From positions 1 through 12,645 of the forward strand of contig CAJLUE010000049.1 of assembly GCA_905209765.1 (NCBI GenBank): a stretch of DNA of 12,645 bases, in the 5' to 3' direction. The DNA is from an uncultured Collinsella sp. Lineage in GTDB: Bacteria; Actinomycetota; Coriobacteriia; Coriobacteriales; Coriobacteriaceae. This document shows, one piece after another, positions 1 through 7,169 of this stretch; within the stretch, counting starts at the first letter, position 1, and each line of letters starts with the position of its first letter. Under the pieces are notes generated by a model. The model worked only from the letters and a program-made list of their open reading frames with translations. It did not search any database and was not told where the DNA came from. The position numbers and the translations under genes are program-made.

Positions 1-2252
1 TCGAGGCGGGCGCCGCGCAGGCTGCCGCCGGCGCCGCCGTGCCCACCATCTCGCGCGGGCGCGTGACCTTTGTGGACGCTGCCCTGCCGCAGGGCGTGGT
101 GGTGCCCGACGCCAATTTGGCCGTGTTCTCGATCGCCGACCTCAACGCTCGCATGGATGCCAACCGCGCGCGCAGCCGCCGCAAGGTTGACATTACGCAG
201 ATCACCTTCCCGTTTAAGCCGGGCGACTACGTGGTGCACGCTACCCACGGCATCGCGCTCTTTAGCGAGATCGCGCGCCAAGAAGTGGGCGGCAAGGAGC
301 GCGACTATTTTTTGCTGGAATATGCCGATGGCGACAAGCTCTACGTGCCGCTCGAGCAGGTCGACCGCATCACGCGCTATGTTGGCCCCGACGGCGACAA
401 GCCGCGCTTGACCAGGCTCAACACCGCCGACTGGACGCGGGCTACCAACAAGGCGCGCAAGAATGCCAAAAAGCTGGCGTTTGACCTGGTCGACCTGTAT
501 ACGCGCCGCTCGTCGATTACCGGTATCGCCTGTCCGCCCGATACGCCCGAGCAGATCGAGATGGAGGAGAGTTTCCCCTACGACGAGACGCGTGACCAGC
601 TGGAGGCCATCGCCGATATTAAGGCCGACATGGAGGCGCCCAAGCCCATGGACCGCCTGCTGTGCGGCGACGTGGGTTTTGGCAAGACCGAGGTCGCCCT
701 GCGCGCGGCGTTTAAGTGCGTGGACTCCGGCCGCCAGGTCATGGTGCTCTGCCCCACGACCATTCTTGCCCAACAACACTACGAGACATTCTTTGAGCGC
801 TTTGCCCCGTTTGGCCTGGAGGTCGAGGTGCTCAGCCGCTTCCGCACCCCGGCGCAGCAGAAGCGCGCGCTTAAGGCGTTTGCCGAGGGCACGATTGATG
901 TGCTCATCGGCACGCACCGCTTGCTTTCTGCCGACGTGAACCCCAAGAACCTGGGCATGGTGATCATCGACGAAGAGCAGCGCTTTGGTGTGCAGCACAA
1001 GGAGCAGCTCAAAAACCTGCGCGAGCAAATCGACGTGCTCACGCTCTCGGCAACGCCTATTCCGCGAACCATGCAGATGGCCACGAGCGGCGTGCGCGAC
1101 ATGAGCTTGATCACCACACCGCCGACTGGGCGTCGTCCCGTGATCGTGCACGTGGGGGAGTACGACCCCGACGTGGTGAGTGCGGCGATTCGCCTGGAGG
1201 TGGGTCGCGGCGGCCAGGTGTATTACGTGTCCAACCGCGTCAAGACCATCGACGATGCCGTGGCGCGCGTGCACGAGGCCGCGCCCGAGGCGCGCGTGGG
1301 CGTGGCGCACGGCAAGATGAGCCCGCGCGAGGTCGAGGACGTGATGATCGAGTTCGCGACCAAGAAGATCGACGTGCTCATTGCCACGACCATCGTTGAG
1401 AGCGGTATCGACAACGCAACGGCCAACACGCTCATCATCGAGGACTCGCAGCGTCTGGGTCTGGCACAGCTCTACCAGCTTAAGGGCCGCGTGGGCCGCT
1501 CGGCCACGCAGGCATACGCGTACTTTATGTTCCCCGGCGAGCTGCCGCTCACCGAGGAGGCCACGGCACGCCTGACCGCGCTTTCCGAGTTCCAGGACCT
1601 GGGCAGCGGCATGCGCATCGCCATGCGCGACCTGGAGATCCGCGGCGCCGGCTCGCTCGTGGGTGCCGAGCAGCACGGCAACCTGTCGAGTGTGGGCTTT
1701 GACCTGTTTACGCAGATGCTGGGACAGGCCGTGGCCGAGGCGCGCGGCGACGACGATGCAGGCGTGGAGGCGGCGAGCGTGGGCATCAACCTGCCGGCCG
1801 ACTACTTCTTGTCCGAGGAGTACCTGCCGGCGGTGGACCAGCGCGTGCTCGTGTACCGCAAGCTCGCGGCGGCTGAGGACCTGGAGACTATCGATGAGGT
1901 GCAGGAGGAGACCGAGGCTGCGCATGGCGAGCTGCCGTTGGCGGGGCTCAACTTGTTCAACCGCGCTCGTATTCGTATTCGCGGCGAGCGCCTGGGGCTC
2001 GAGAGCGTCACGCTCAGCGGTGGACGCATCACGTTTTTGGGCGTCGACGTGCCCAAGAAGGTGGCCTTTGAGCTTAAGACCCGCTATGGCGCGGTGAACT
2101 TTCCCAAGAGTCGCAAGCTCTCCGTGCCCTACAAGGCGGGCGCCGGTGCGGGCAGCGGCCTGGGCCGCGGCCTCGACGCCAACGACGGCACCGGTCCGGT
2201 GGCCGTGGCACTCATACTGTTGCAGCAATTAGGCGCGAGCGACGATGACTAA
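1..2252 (+). CDS. mfd: Transcription-repair coupling factor Mfd (5' end outside window)
   Basis: Mfd is a DNA translocase that removes RNA polymerase stalled at lesions and recruits UvrA to start nucleotide excision repair. The frame is open from base 3 with no start in context, so the gene enters from upstream; a GTG at 39 is internal. About 749 residues are visible; with a usual length near 1150, the UvrB-like N-terminal module is missing. In order: a CarD/RNA-polymerase-interaction domain (about bases 200-400, with KPGDYVVHATHGI and YVPLEQVDRI); the SF2 motor with Walker A GDVGFGKTE (666-692), the DEEQ box (969-980), motif III LSATPIPRTM and motif VI QLKGRVGRS; the TRG-like translocation motif (RDLEIRGAGSLVG, near 1630); and the C-terminal regulatory domain, ending in a short acidic tail (GASDDD). 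All key motor motifs are intact. The family assignment is secure. Confidence 0.97.
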   Translation, partial: EAGAAQAAAGAAVPTISRGRVTFVDAALPQGVVVPDANLAVFSIADLNARMDANRARSRRKVDITQITFPFKPGDYVVHATHGIALFSEIARQEVGGKERDYFLLEYADGDKLYVPLEQVDRITRYVGPDGDKPRLTRLNTADWTRATNKARKNAKKLAFDLVDLYTRRSSITGIACPPDTPEQIEMEESFPYDETRDQLEAIADIKADMEAPKPMDRLLCGDVGFGKTEVALRAAFKCVDSGRQVMVLCPTTILAQQHYETFFERFAPFGLEVEVLSRFRTPAQQKRALKAFAEGTIDVLIGTHRLLSADVNPKNLGMVIIDEEQRFGVQHKEQLKNLREQIDVLTLSATPIPRTMQMATSGVRDMSLITTPPTGRRPVIVHVGEYDPDVVSAAIRLEVGRGGQVYYVSNRVKTIDDAVARVHEAAPEARVGVAHGKMSPREVEDVMIEFATKKIDVLIATTIVESGIDNATANTLIIEDSQRLGLAQLYQLKGRVGRSATQAYAYFMFPGELPLTEEATARLTALSEFQDLGSGMRIAMRDLEIRGAGSLVGAEQHGNLSSVGFDLFTQMLGQAVAEARGDDDAGVEAASVGINLPADYFLSEEYLPAVDQRVLVYRKLAAAEDLETIDEVQEETEAAHGELPLAGLNLFNRARIRIRGERLGLESVTLSGGRITFLGVDVPKKVAFELKTRYGAVNFPKSRKLSVPYKAGAGAGSGLGRGLDANDGTGPVAVALILLQQLGASDDD

Positions 2253-2264
2253 CAAGTAGGGGGT

Positions 2265-2304
2265 GTGGCGGGGCAGAGCTACCAGTTGTTCTTTGCCCTG
2301 CCAC
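2265..2304 (+). terminator. Hairpin between mfd and PAP2 gene, possible weak terminator
   Basis: Two 14-base arms (2265-2278 and 2291-2304) pair fully with two G-U wobbles around a 12-base loop, starting 12 bases after the mfd stop. No T-tract follows, so it is not a canonical intrinsic terminator. It could reduce readthrough from mfd or protect the mfd mRNA 3' end. The PAP2 gene begins 36 bases later. Confidence 0.35.
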
Positions 2305-2340
2305 CTCGCAGGTTGATTCCAGCCCCATCGAAAGGAAAGC

Positions 2341-3204
2341 ATGTTCGGATACATCTACAAGAAAGATGTCGCCATTATCGCGGTTGTCCTGTGCCTTTGT
2401 CTGGGCGTGGGCAGCTTCTTTGATTATCAGATCTCGAGTGCGCTGTTCAACATCGGCAGCATGTACGGCCGCTTTGTCGAGGCGGCCGGCGAGCTGCCGT
2501 TCGAGCTGACGGCGAGCGTCGCGGGCGTCATGCTCGTGCGCTCGGTACGCCCCGATTCCAAGGCGAGCAAGTGGCTCGCCGCGCTGGGCGTTCTGATCAA
2601 CGTGTGCCTGGTCGGCTACGAGATTATCGGATCGCTGCGCGTCGGCGGCAAGCTTATTGCGTTTCAGCTGGTTCTGACGTTTGTGCTGGTCATCGCTGCC
2701 AACCTCATTGTCTATCGCTTTACGCGCACGACCGAGCCCGACGAGCTCACGCGCTGGGCGTTGATGGTGCTTGCCGTGTGGGTCGCTCAGGCCATTATTC
2801 TCAACGTCATTGTTAAGCCGTTGTGGTCGCGCCCGCGCATGCGCGTGATCGAGGTGACGCCGGGGCTCAATTTTCAGCCGTGGTGGGTGATCGGCAATCC
2901 CGACAAGTGGACCTATATCGCCGCCGGCGTGATCAAGGACGGGTTCAAGTCGTTTGCGAGCGGACACACCGCGCACGCGGCGATCGGTCTTATGCTCGCC
3001 GGGCTTCCTGCGGCGGCCTTTAAGGAAAAGCCGTCGCGCCGCCGGGTGGTCTTTTGGACGGCGGCTGTGGTCGCGGCACTCGTCGCCTTTGGGCGCATCG
3101 TGATCGGCGCACACTTTTTGAGTGACGTGAGCTGCGGTTTTGCCCTGGTACTGGCACTTGAGTGCCTTGCCGCGCGCATTGCCTATCCCAACGGCGTACA
3201 ATAG
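2341..3204 (+). CDS. PAP2-family integral membrane phosphatase
   Basis: This 287-residue multi-pass membrane protein ends in a type 2 phosphatidic acid phosphatase domain. The three PAP2 signatures are visible: K159 with R166 (family motif K-x6-RP, here K-x6-RM), the S207-G208-H209 triad in FASGH, and R252-x5-H258-x3-D262. H209 would form the phosphohistidine and H258 would assist. Four or more hydrophobic segments precede the catalytic part (about residues 10-28, 55-68, 80-98 and 106-126). Family members dephosphorylate lipid phosphates such as undecaprenyl pyrophosphate, phosphatidate or phosphatidylglycerophosphate; the substrate cannot be read here. A GAAAGGAAAG ribosome site sits just upstream of ATG 2341. 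The next gene starts 45 bases after its stop with no terminator between, so the two are probably cotranscribed. The proline-to-methionine change in motif 1 is the only oddity. Confidence 0.88.
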   Translation: MFGYIYKKDVAIIAVVLCLCLGVGSFFDYQISSALFNIGSMYGRFVEAAGELPFELTASVAGVMLVRSVRPDSKASKWLAALGVLINVCLVGYEIIGSLRVGGKLIAFQLVLTFVLVIAANLIVYRFTRTTEPDELTRWALMVLAVWVAQAIILNVIVKPLWSRPRMRVIEVTPGLNFQPWWVIGNPDKWTYIAAGVIKDGFKSFASGHTAHAAIGLMLAGLPAAAFKEKPSRRRVVFWTAAVVAALVAFGRIVIGAHFLSDVSCGFALVLALECLAARIAYPNGVQ

Positions 3205-3249
3205 CTCCGTTTGAATCATCTGGCCGATACCCGGTAAGAGAGGATTGCC

Positions 3250-4275
3250 ATGCTCGCGTTTAACAACGACTATTCCCACGGCGCACATCCGGCAGTGCTG
3301 CAGGCGCTCGTCGATACCAACATGGAGCCGCAGCCTGGCTACGGTACCGATGCGCATACCGAGCGTGCCAAGCAACTTGTCCGCGAGGCCTGCCAGGCCC
3401 CCGATGCCGACGTGTTTTTTCTGGTGGGCGGCACGCAGGCCAACGCGACGGTGATCGACATGCTGCTCGCGCCGTACGAGGGCGTCGTTGCTGCTGAGAC
3501 TGGCCACGTCGCCTGCCACGAGGCGGGCGCCATCGAGTTTGGCGGCCACAAGGTGCTCACCATCCCCGGCTACGAGGGCAAGATGCACGCCGAGGACCTC
3601 GAGAACTATATCCAGGTGTTCTACGAAAACGAGAGCTACGAGCACACGGTGTTCCCAGGCGCCGTGTACGTGAGCCTATCGACCGAGTACGGCACGCTGT
3701 ACTCCAAGGCCGAGCTCGCGGCGATTCACGCGGTGTGCCAGAAGCGCCAGATTCCGCTGTTTGTGGATGGCGCCCGCCTGGCCTATGCGCTGGCGGCCGA
3801 TGAGTGCGACATTACTCTGCCCGAGCTGGCGCAGCTGTGCGACGTGTTCTACATCGGCGGCACCAAGTGCGGCGCTCTGTGCGGTGAGGCCGTGGTGTTT
3901 TGCGGCATGCATGCTCCGGCGCATCCCATTCCGCGTATTAAGCAGCATGGCGCACTGCTTGCCAAGGGCCGCCTGACGGGCGTGCAGTTCGAGGCTCTTT
4001 TTACCGATGGCCTGTATTTTGAGATTGGTCGCCAGGCGATTGAGGCCGCTCAGGCGCTGCGTCGCGTGCTGCACGAGCGCGGCTACCAGTTCTTCTTGGA
4101 GACGCCGACCAACCAGCAGTTCGTGATTCTGCCCAACGAGGACATGGCCCGCATTCGCGAGCATGCGGCGATCGAGTACTGGGAAAAGTACGACGATACC
4201 CACACGGTGGTGCGTTTTTGCACCAGCTGGGCCACGACGCAGGAGGATATCGACGCGTTGGCGGCTGTCCTGTAG
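3250..4275 (+). CDS. Threonine aldolase-like PLP-dependent lyase
   Basis: This 341-residue fold-type I PLP enzyme belongs to the low-specificity L-threonine aldolase / beta-eliminating lyase family, which cleaves threonine or allo-threonine to glycine and acetaldehyde. The GGTQAN motif (residues 60-65) binds the PLP phosphate, the H86-x3-H90 region lies near the ring, D173 in FVDGARL contacts the pyridine nitrogen, and K206 in YIGGTKCGA is the Schiff-base lysine. Length matches the family. The N-terminus reads FNNDYSHGAHP instead of the RSDTVT box of E. coli LtaE, so it belongs to a different clade and strict threonine specificity is unproven. An AGAGAGGA ribosome site precedes ATG 3250. A strong terminator closes the gene at 4294. 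It is likely expressed with the PAP2 gene, though no functional link is obvious. Confidence 0.88.
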   Translation: MLAFNNDYSHGAHPAVLQALVDTNMEPQPGYGTDAHTERAKQLVREACQAPDADVFFLVGGTQANATVIDMLLAPYEGVVAAETGHVACHEAGAIEFGGHKVLTIPGYEGKMHAEDLENYIQVFYENESYEHTVFPGAVYVSLSTEYGTLYSKAELAAIHAVCQKRQIPLFVDGARLAYALAADECDITLPELAQLCDVFYIGGTKCGALCGEAVVFCGMHAPAHPIPRIKQHGALLAKGRLTGVQFEALFTDGLYFEIGRQAIEAAQALRRVLHERGYQFFLETPTNQQFVILPNEDMARIREHAAIEYWEKYDDTHTVVRFCTSWATTQEDIDALAAVL

Positions 4276-4293
4276 CCTGATGTAATGACAAGG

Positions 4294-4337
4294 GGCCGCC
4301 CTGCGCCTGGGCTTGGCGCAGGGCGGCCTTTGCTTTT
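4294..4337 (+). terminator. Intrinsic terminator after the threonine aldolase-like gene
   Basis: A perfect 14-bp stem (GGCCGCCCTGCGCC at 4294-4307 with its complement at 4315-4328) encloses a 7-base loop and is followed by TTTGCTTTT. It begins 18 bases after the aldolase stop and ends only 16 bases before the GNAT start codon, so it also lies in the leader of the next gene. Confidence 0.9.
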
Positions 4338-4353
4338 GGGGGAGAAGGGTTGT

Positions 4354-4935
4354 ATGACCGAGATGTCCGAGCCGACGATTCGCCTGGCGACGCCCGATGA
4401 TGCGCCGGCGTTGCTTGCCATCTATGAGCCGTATGTGCTCCAGACGGCGATTACCTGCGAATACGAGGTGCCGAGCGTTGAGGAGTTCGCCGGGCGCATC
4501 GAGCGTACGCTCAAGCGCTATCCGTATTTGGTGATGGAGTTGGACGGGCGTCCGGTAGGCTATGCCTACGTGAGTCCGCTTAACAGCCGCGAGGCATACG
4601 ACTGGTCGGTCGAGACGTCGATCTACCTGGCGCGCGATGTACGCCACGGCGGGCTGGGCCGCAAGCTGCATGACGCGCTCAAGCAGTGCCTGATCGCGAT
4701 GGGCATCACCAACATGTGCGCGCTCATTGCCGTGCCGCACGATAAGGACGACGAGTACCTGACGCACAACAGCCAGGATTTCCATGCCCATATGGGATAT
4801 CGCCTGGTGGGCACCTTCGACCGCTGCGCCCAAAAGTTCGGCCGCTGGTACGACATGTGCTGGATGGAGCTGGTCCTAGCCGAGCGCACACCCAACCAAC
4901 CCAAACCAACCTGGTTCCCCGCCCTCCTCGCCTAA
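4354..4935 (+). CDS. GNAT family N-acetyltransferase (phosphinothricin acetyltransferase-like)
   Basis: This 193-residue cytosolic acetyltransferase resembles the PAT/Bar/YncA branch of GNAT, which acetylates amino groups of small amino-acid-like compounds with acetyl-CoA. Its start TIRLATPDDAPALLAIYEPYV is typical of that branch. The pyrophosphate-binding loop R97-H-G-G-L-G102 gives motif A, and HMGYRLVGTF near 146-155 gives motif B. The frame is open upstream to 4285, but that extension would translate the terminator stem; ATG 4354 has a GGGGAGAAGG site at proper spacing and is chosen. No separate promoter is evident, so expression may depend on readthrough or a promoter inside the aldolase gene. 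The stop codon lies at the edge of a large inverted repeat. The substrate is unknown. Confidence 0.87.
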   Translation: MTEMSEPTIRLATPDDAPALLAIYEPYVLQTAITCEYEVPSVEEFAGRIERTLKRYPYLVMELDGRPVGYAYVSPLNSREAYDWSVETSIYLARDVRHGGLGRKLHDALKQCLIAMGITNMCALIAVPHDKDDEYLTHNSQDFHAHMGYRLVGTFDRCAQKFGRWYDMCWMELVLAERTPNQPKPTWFPALLA

Positions 4936-5051
4936 AACCACCACAATGGGGACAGGCACCTTCGTGGTGGTTTCTCTCAAAACTCGGTCGTTTTTGGCGC
5001 GTTAACCTTAAAAACCACCACAAAGGTGCCCGTCCCCATTGTGGTGGTTTT
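4934..5051. repeat. 29-bp inverted repeat with nested hairpins between convergent genes (GGGGAC family)
   Basis: The arms at 4934-4962 and 5023-5051 match at 28 of 29 positions around a 60-base spacer. Each arm contains AACCACCACAA and a GGGGACAGGCACC-type core. Smaller hairpins nest inside: 4935-4944 with 4964-4973 (10 bp), and 5011-5023 with 5039-5051 (13 bp). Both strands offer GTGGTGGTTT ends, so it may act as a two-way terminator for the GNAT gene and the GntR gene. The left arm overlaps the GNAT stop codon. It is related to the elements at 7170 and 11332 through the GGGGAC core. Confidence 0.88.
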
Positions 5052-5059
5052 GGTGTTGG

Positions 5060-5782
5060 TTAGCCGATGGGTTCGGTGTATTTGGCACGGTCGGTGCGTT
5101 GGATGCGCTTGGAGACATGGAGCGGGCGGCCGTCGGTGTCGTAGACGTAGTCGGTGATCAGGATTAGTGCCTGCCCGCGCTCGACGTTGAGCAAAAACGC
5201 CTCGTTTTGCGAGGCGTAGCACACCTCAAAGGTCTTATGCCCCTGTGCCGGCGCGCGATGGAATTCTTGGCGCAGCGTCGCGTAGAGCGAACCGTTGATA
5301 TCGCGATCGATGAGCGTCTCGAAGCTTGGCGGCAGGTAGGTGGTCTCCAGGCACAGCGGCACGTCGTCCAGGTAGCGCAGACGGACAAGTTTGACGAGCT
5401 TGCTGCCCACGGCGGCGTCAAAGAACTTAGCTATGCTGCCGGCCGCCTTGGCAAAGCCCGAGTCCACGGTGCGCGTGGTGGGCTTCATGCCCTGACCTTC
5501 GACCTGCTTGGTATAGCTCGAAAACACTAGGTTGTTCTCGTGGAGCGCGGGCGTGTCGGCCACAAAGGCGCCACGCCCGCGCTCGGTGCGCACCAGGCCC
5601 TCATCAACGAGAACCTTAAGGGCGTGGCGCACGGTGCTGCGCGACAGCCCCGATTCGTCCATGAGTTCCATCTCGGACGGCAGCTTGTCTCCGCGTGCGT
5701 AGATGCCGGCGGCGATGCGGTCACGCAACATGCCCGCCAAGCGCTCGTATTGGTTCAGTTTCTTTTTAGACGAAGCGTTCAT
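5060..5782 (-). CDS. GntR-family transcriptional regulator with UTRA ligand domain
   Basis: This 240-residue regulator has a winged helix-turn-helix at about residues 10-76 (LPSEMELMDESGLSRSTVRHA, then VDEGLVRTERGRGAFV) and a UTRA effector domain at about 95-235. HutC/FarR-type GntR proteins of this kind usually bind a phosphorylated sugar, amino sugar or related catabolite and release the operator. It is transcribed divergently from the first deglycase across 205 bases, the classic arrangement for a local repressor, which suggests it senses the phosphorylated PTS substrate or a breakdown product. Start ATG at 5782 has only a weak AGG upstream, consistent with low expression. Its end faces the GNAT gene across the inverted repeat. 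Clustered palindromic motifs at 5791-5950 are candidate binding sites. The family call is firm; the effector is inferred. Confidence 0.93.
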   Translation of the reverse strand: MNASSKKKLNQYERLAGMLRDRIAAGIYARGDKLPSEMELMDESGLSRSTVRHALKVLVDEGLVRTERGRGAFVADTPALHENNLVFSSYTKQVEGQGMKPTTRTVDSGFAKAAGSIAKFFDAAVGSKLVKLVRLRYLDDVPLCLETTYLPPSFETLIDRDINGSLYATLRQEFHRAPAQGHKTFEVCYASQNEAFLLNVERGQALILITDYVYDTDGRPLHVSKRIQRTDRAKYTEPIG

Positions 5783-5987
5783 GTGATCAACCTGTATCTA
5801 ACTTGTATGCCTATCTAAGCAAGCATGTATTCAATACAACAACAAAACCGCTGGTAGCCAGTTGTCGAAAACCGCATCAGCAAAATATCTAAGACAAATA
5901 TAGCATACAACTAGTCGACATAACCAAAACATGTATGTAACTTGTATGCCATCGAGAGCATCAAACGAGAAGAAAGGCTGATGCACG
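5783..5987. promoter_or_regulatory. Divergent promoter/operator region with TTGTATGC and TATCTAA motifs
   Basis: This AT-rich island lies in GC-rich DNA. TAACTTGTATGCC occurs exactly at 5799-5811 and 5938-5950. An inverted TTGTATGC lies at 5903-5910. A perfect palindrome TGTATTCAATACA lies at 5826-5838. TATCTAA occurs at 5795, 5812 and 5886. These resemble GntR-family half-sites and probably bind the adjacent regulator. The two 13-mers are 139 bp apart, so looping is possible. The deglycase ribosome site AGAAAGG lies at 5971-5977. The -35/-10 elements are not clear enough to assign. Confidence 0.72.
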
Positions 5988-6980
5988 ATGACTACTCAGG
6001 AACAGGTTAAGGATGTCGTCTCCCAGGTTTTGGCTGACAAGGCAGACAAGGGCGGCATCAAGCGCGTCGTGTGGATTGGCGCTGGCGGATCCAACGGCGG
6101 CAACTATCCTGCCCAGTACTTTATGGAGCACGAGGCCACGCAGGTCGTGAGCTCCAGCTACACCAGCAACGAGTTCGTGCACGCCACCCCGGCCTACGTC
6201 AACGAGAACACCCTGGCCGTCGTCGTGTCCATGCGCGGCACCAAGGAGACCATCGTTGCCGCCCAGGTCGCCAAGGACCACGGCGCCAGCACCATCGCCA
6301 TCTATGTTGACGAGTCCGGCCTCACCGAGGTCTGCGACTACAAGATCCAGTACGACAGCCTGGCCGTCGACGAGTCCTGCATGGGTCGCACCAACTCCGC
6401 CGTCGTGACCATGATCGCCATGGAGCTCACGCAGCAGACCGAGGGCTATGCCGAGTACGAGACCGCTATGGCCGCGTTTGACTTGGTCGACCCCATCTAT
6501 CGCAAGGCCGTCGAGTACACCCGTCCGCTCGCTGCCAAGTGGGCCGAGCAGAACGCCGACAAGCCCTGCATCAACGTCATGGCTCAGGGTCCGCTCTTTG
6601 GTGCCGCCTACGTCTTTAGCATCTGCAACGTGCAGGAGATGCTGCAGATCGACTCTTGCACCATCAACACCTGCGACTTCTTCCACGGCCCCTTCGAGAT
6701 CCTGGACAAGCGCACCTCGCTGTTCCAGCTCATCAGCGTCGGCCGCAGCCGCTGCAACGACGAGCGCGGCATCCGCTTCGTCAACCAGTACGGTGGCGAG
6801 CGCGTCTATCAGCTCGACGCCAAAGAGCTCGGCCTCAACGACATCAAGGACAGCGTGAGCGAGTACTTCAACCACCTGATTTTTGCCCCGATCCTCAACA
6901 ACGTCTACATGCGCGCGCTTTCTGCCGTCACCCACAAGGACTATATGACGCGCCGCTACATGTGGAAGCTGGACTACTAA
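5988..6980 (+). CDS. SIS-domain sugar-phosphate deglycase, variant active site (GfrE/FrlB-like)
   Basis: This 330-residue cytosolic enzyme has two SIS domains. The family (FrlB, FraB, GfrE, GfrF) splits 6-phosphorylated Amadori products into hexose 6-phosphate and an amino acid. The sugar-phosphate loops are GAGGSNGG (31-38) and SMRGTKET (81-88). E217 and H233 keep the 16-residue spacing of the E214/H230 catalytic pair I recall for Salmonella FraB. It ends in RRYMWKLDY, the family's C-terminal signature. The block before H233 reads CDFFHGPFE, where FraB, FrlB and the second deglycase here read GE(F/Y)xHGP(F/L)E; nearby C213, C224 and C229 are also unusual. This suggests a different substrate, perhaps the glucoselysine-type enzyme. 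ATG 5988 has AAAGG 10 bases upstream; an ATG at 5981 is out of frame and stops after nine codons. It is divergent from the GntR gene. Confidence 0.85.
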   Translation: MTTQEQVKDVVSQVLADKADKGGIKRVVWIGAGGSNGGNYPAQYFMEHEATQVVSSSYTSNEFVHATPAYVNENTLAVVVSMRGTKETIVAAQVAKDHGASTIAIYVDESGLTEVCDYKIQYDSLAVDESCMGRTNSAVVTMIAMELTQQTEGYAEYETAMAAFDLVDPIYRKAVEYTRPLAAKWAEQNADKPCINVMAQGPLFGAAYVFSICNVQEMLQIDSCTINTCDFFHGPFEILDKRTSLFQLISVGRSRCNDERGIRFVNQYGGERVYQLDAKELGLNDIKDSVSEYFNHLIFAPILNNVYMRALSAVTHKDYMTRRYMWKLDY

Positions 6981-6982
6981 GA

Positions 6983-7010
6983 GTTACGCGGTTTTACCAA
7001 ACCACGTAAC
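6983..7010 (+). other. Hairpin just after the first deglycase stop
   Basis: Arms GTTACGCGGTTT (6983-6994) and AAACCACGTAAC (6999-7010) pair with one mismatch around a TACC loop. The hairpin begins two bases after the stop codon. GGGCC follows rather than a T-tract, so it is better seen as an mRNA 3'-end stabiliser or processing site than as a terminator. Confidence 0.75.
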
Positions 7011-7023
7011 GGGCCGACGCTGC

Positions 7024-7122
7024 AAACCCACCTGAGCGGCAATCTGCCTTTCAGCTTCAGCGGCATGACCAGGAGGTCAATGCCGCTTCGCTTCAAGGCA
7101 CCTTGCTCGCTCAGGTGGGTTT
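7024..7122 (+). other. Nested stem structure, candidate structured RNA or MITE-like remnant
   Basis: The outer 15-bp perfect arms are 7024-7038 and 7108-7122. A middle pairing joins GCCTT (7046-7050) to AAGGC (7095-7099). The inner stem pairs 7059-7070 with 7075-7087 with one bulged base. Its four-base loop AGGA and the next GG form the Shine-Dalgarno sequence AGGAGGT ahead of ATG 7080, which opens a 35-codon frame ending at 7187. The outer right arm ends in TTTT, so the whole could also terminate transcription. It matches no riboswitch class I recognise. Confidence 0.6.
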
Positions 7123-7169
7123 TCGCTGACGTTGCCAAAGCATCGGCGTCGCCTTGGTCCAGATGTGGC

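Noticed and set aside
2212..3645. Long minus-strand open frame (477 codons) opposite the PAP2 and aldolase genes
   Set aside because: It spans two well-supported plus-strand genes and their gap, its product is rich in His, Arg and Asp with no recognisable domain, and it comes from the GC-biased third positions of the real genes.
3676..4833. Long minus-strand open frame (385 codons) opposite the aldolase and GNAT genes
   Set aside because: It crosses a clear terminator and two real genes, with no domain or ribosome site; a shadow frame.
5961..6935. Minus-strand open frame (324 codons) opposite the first deglycase
   Set aside because: The product is a repetitive Val/Asp/Gly/His sequence mirroring the codon bias of the plus-strand gene; no domain is visible.
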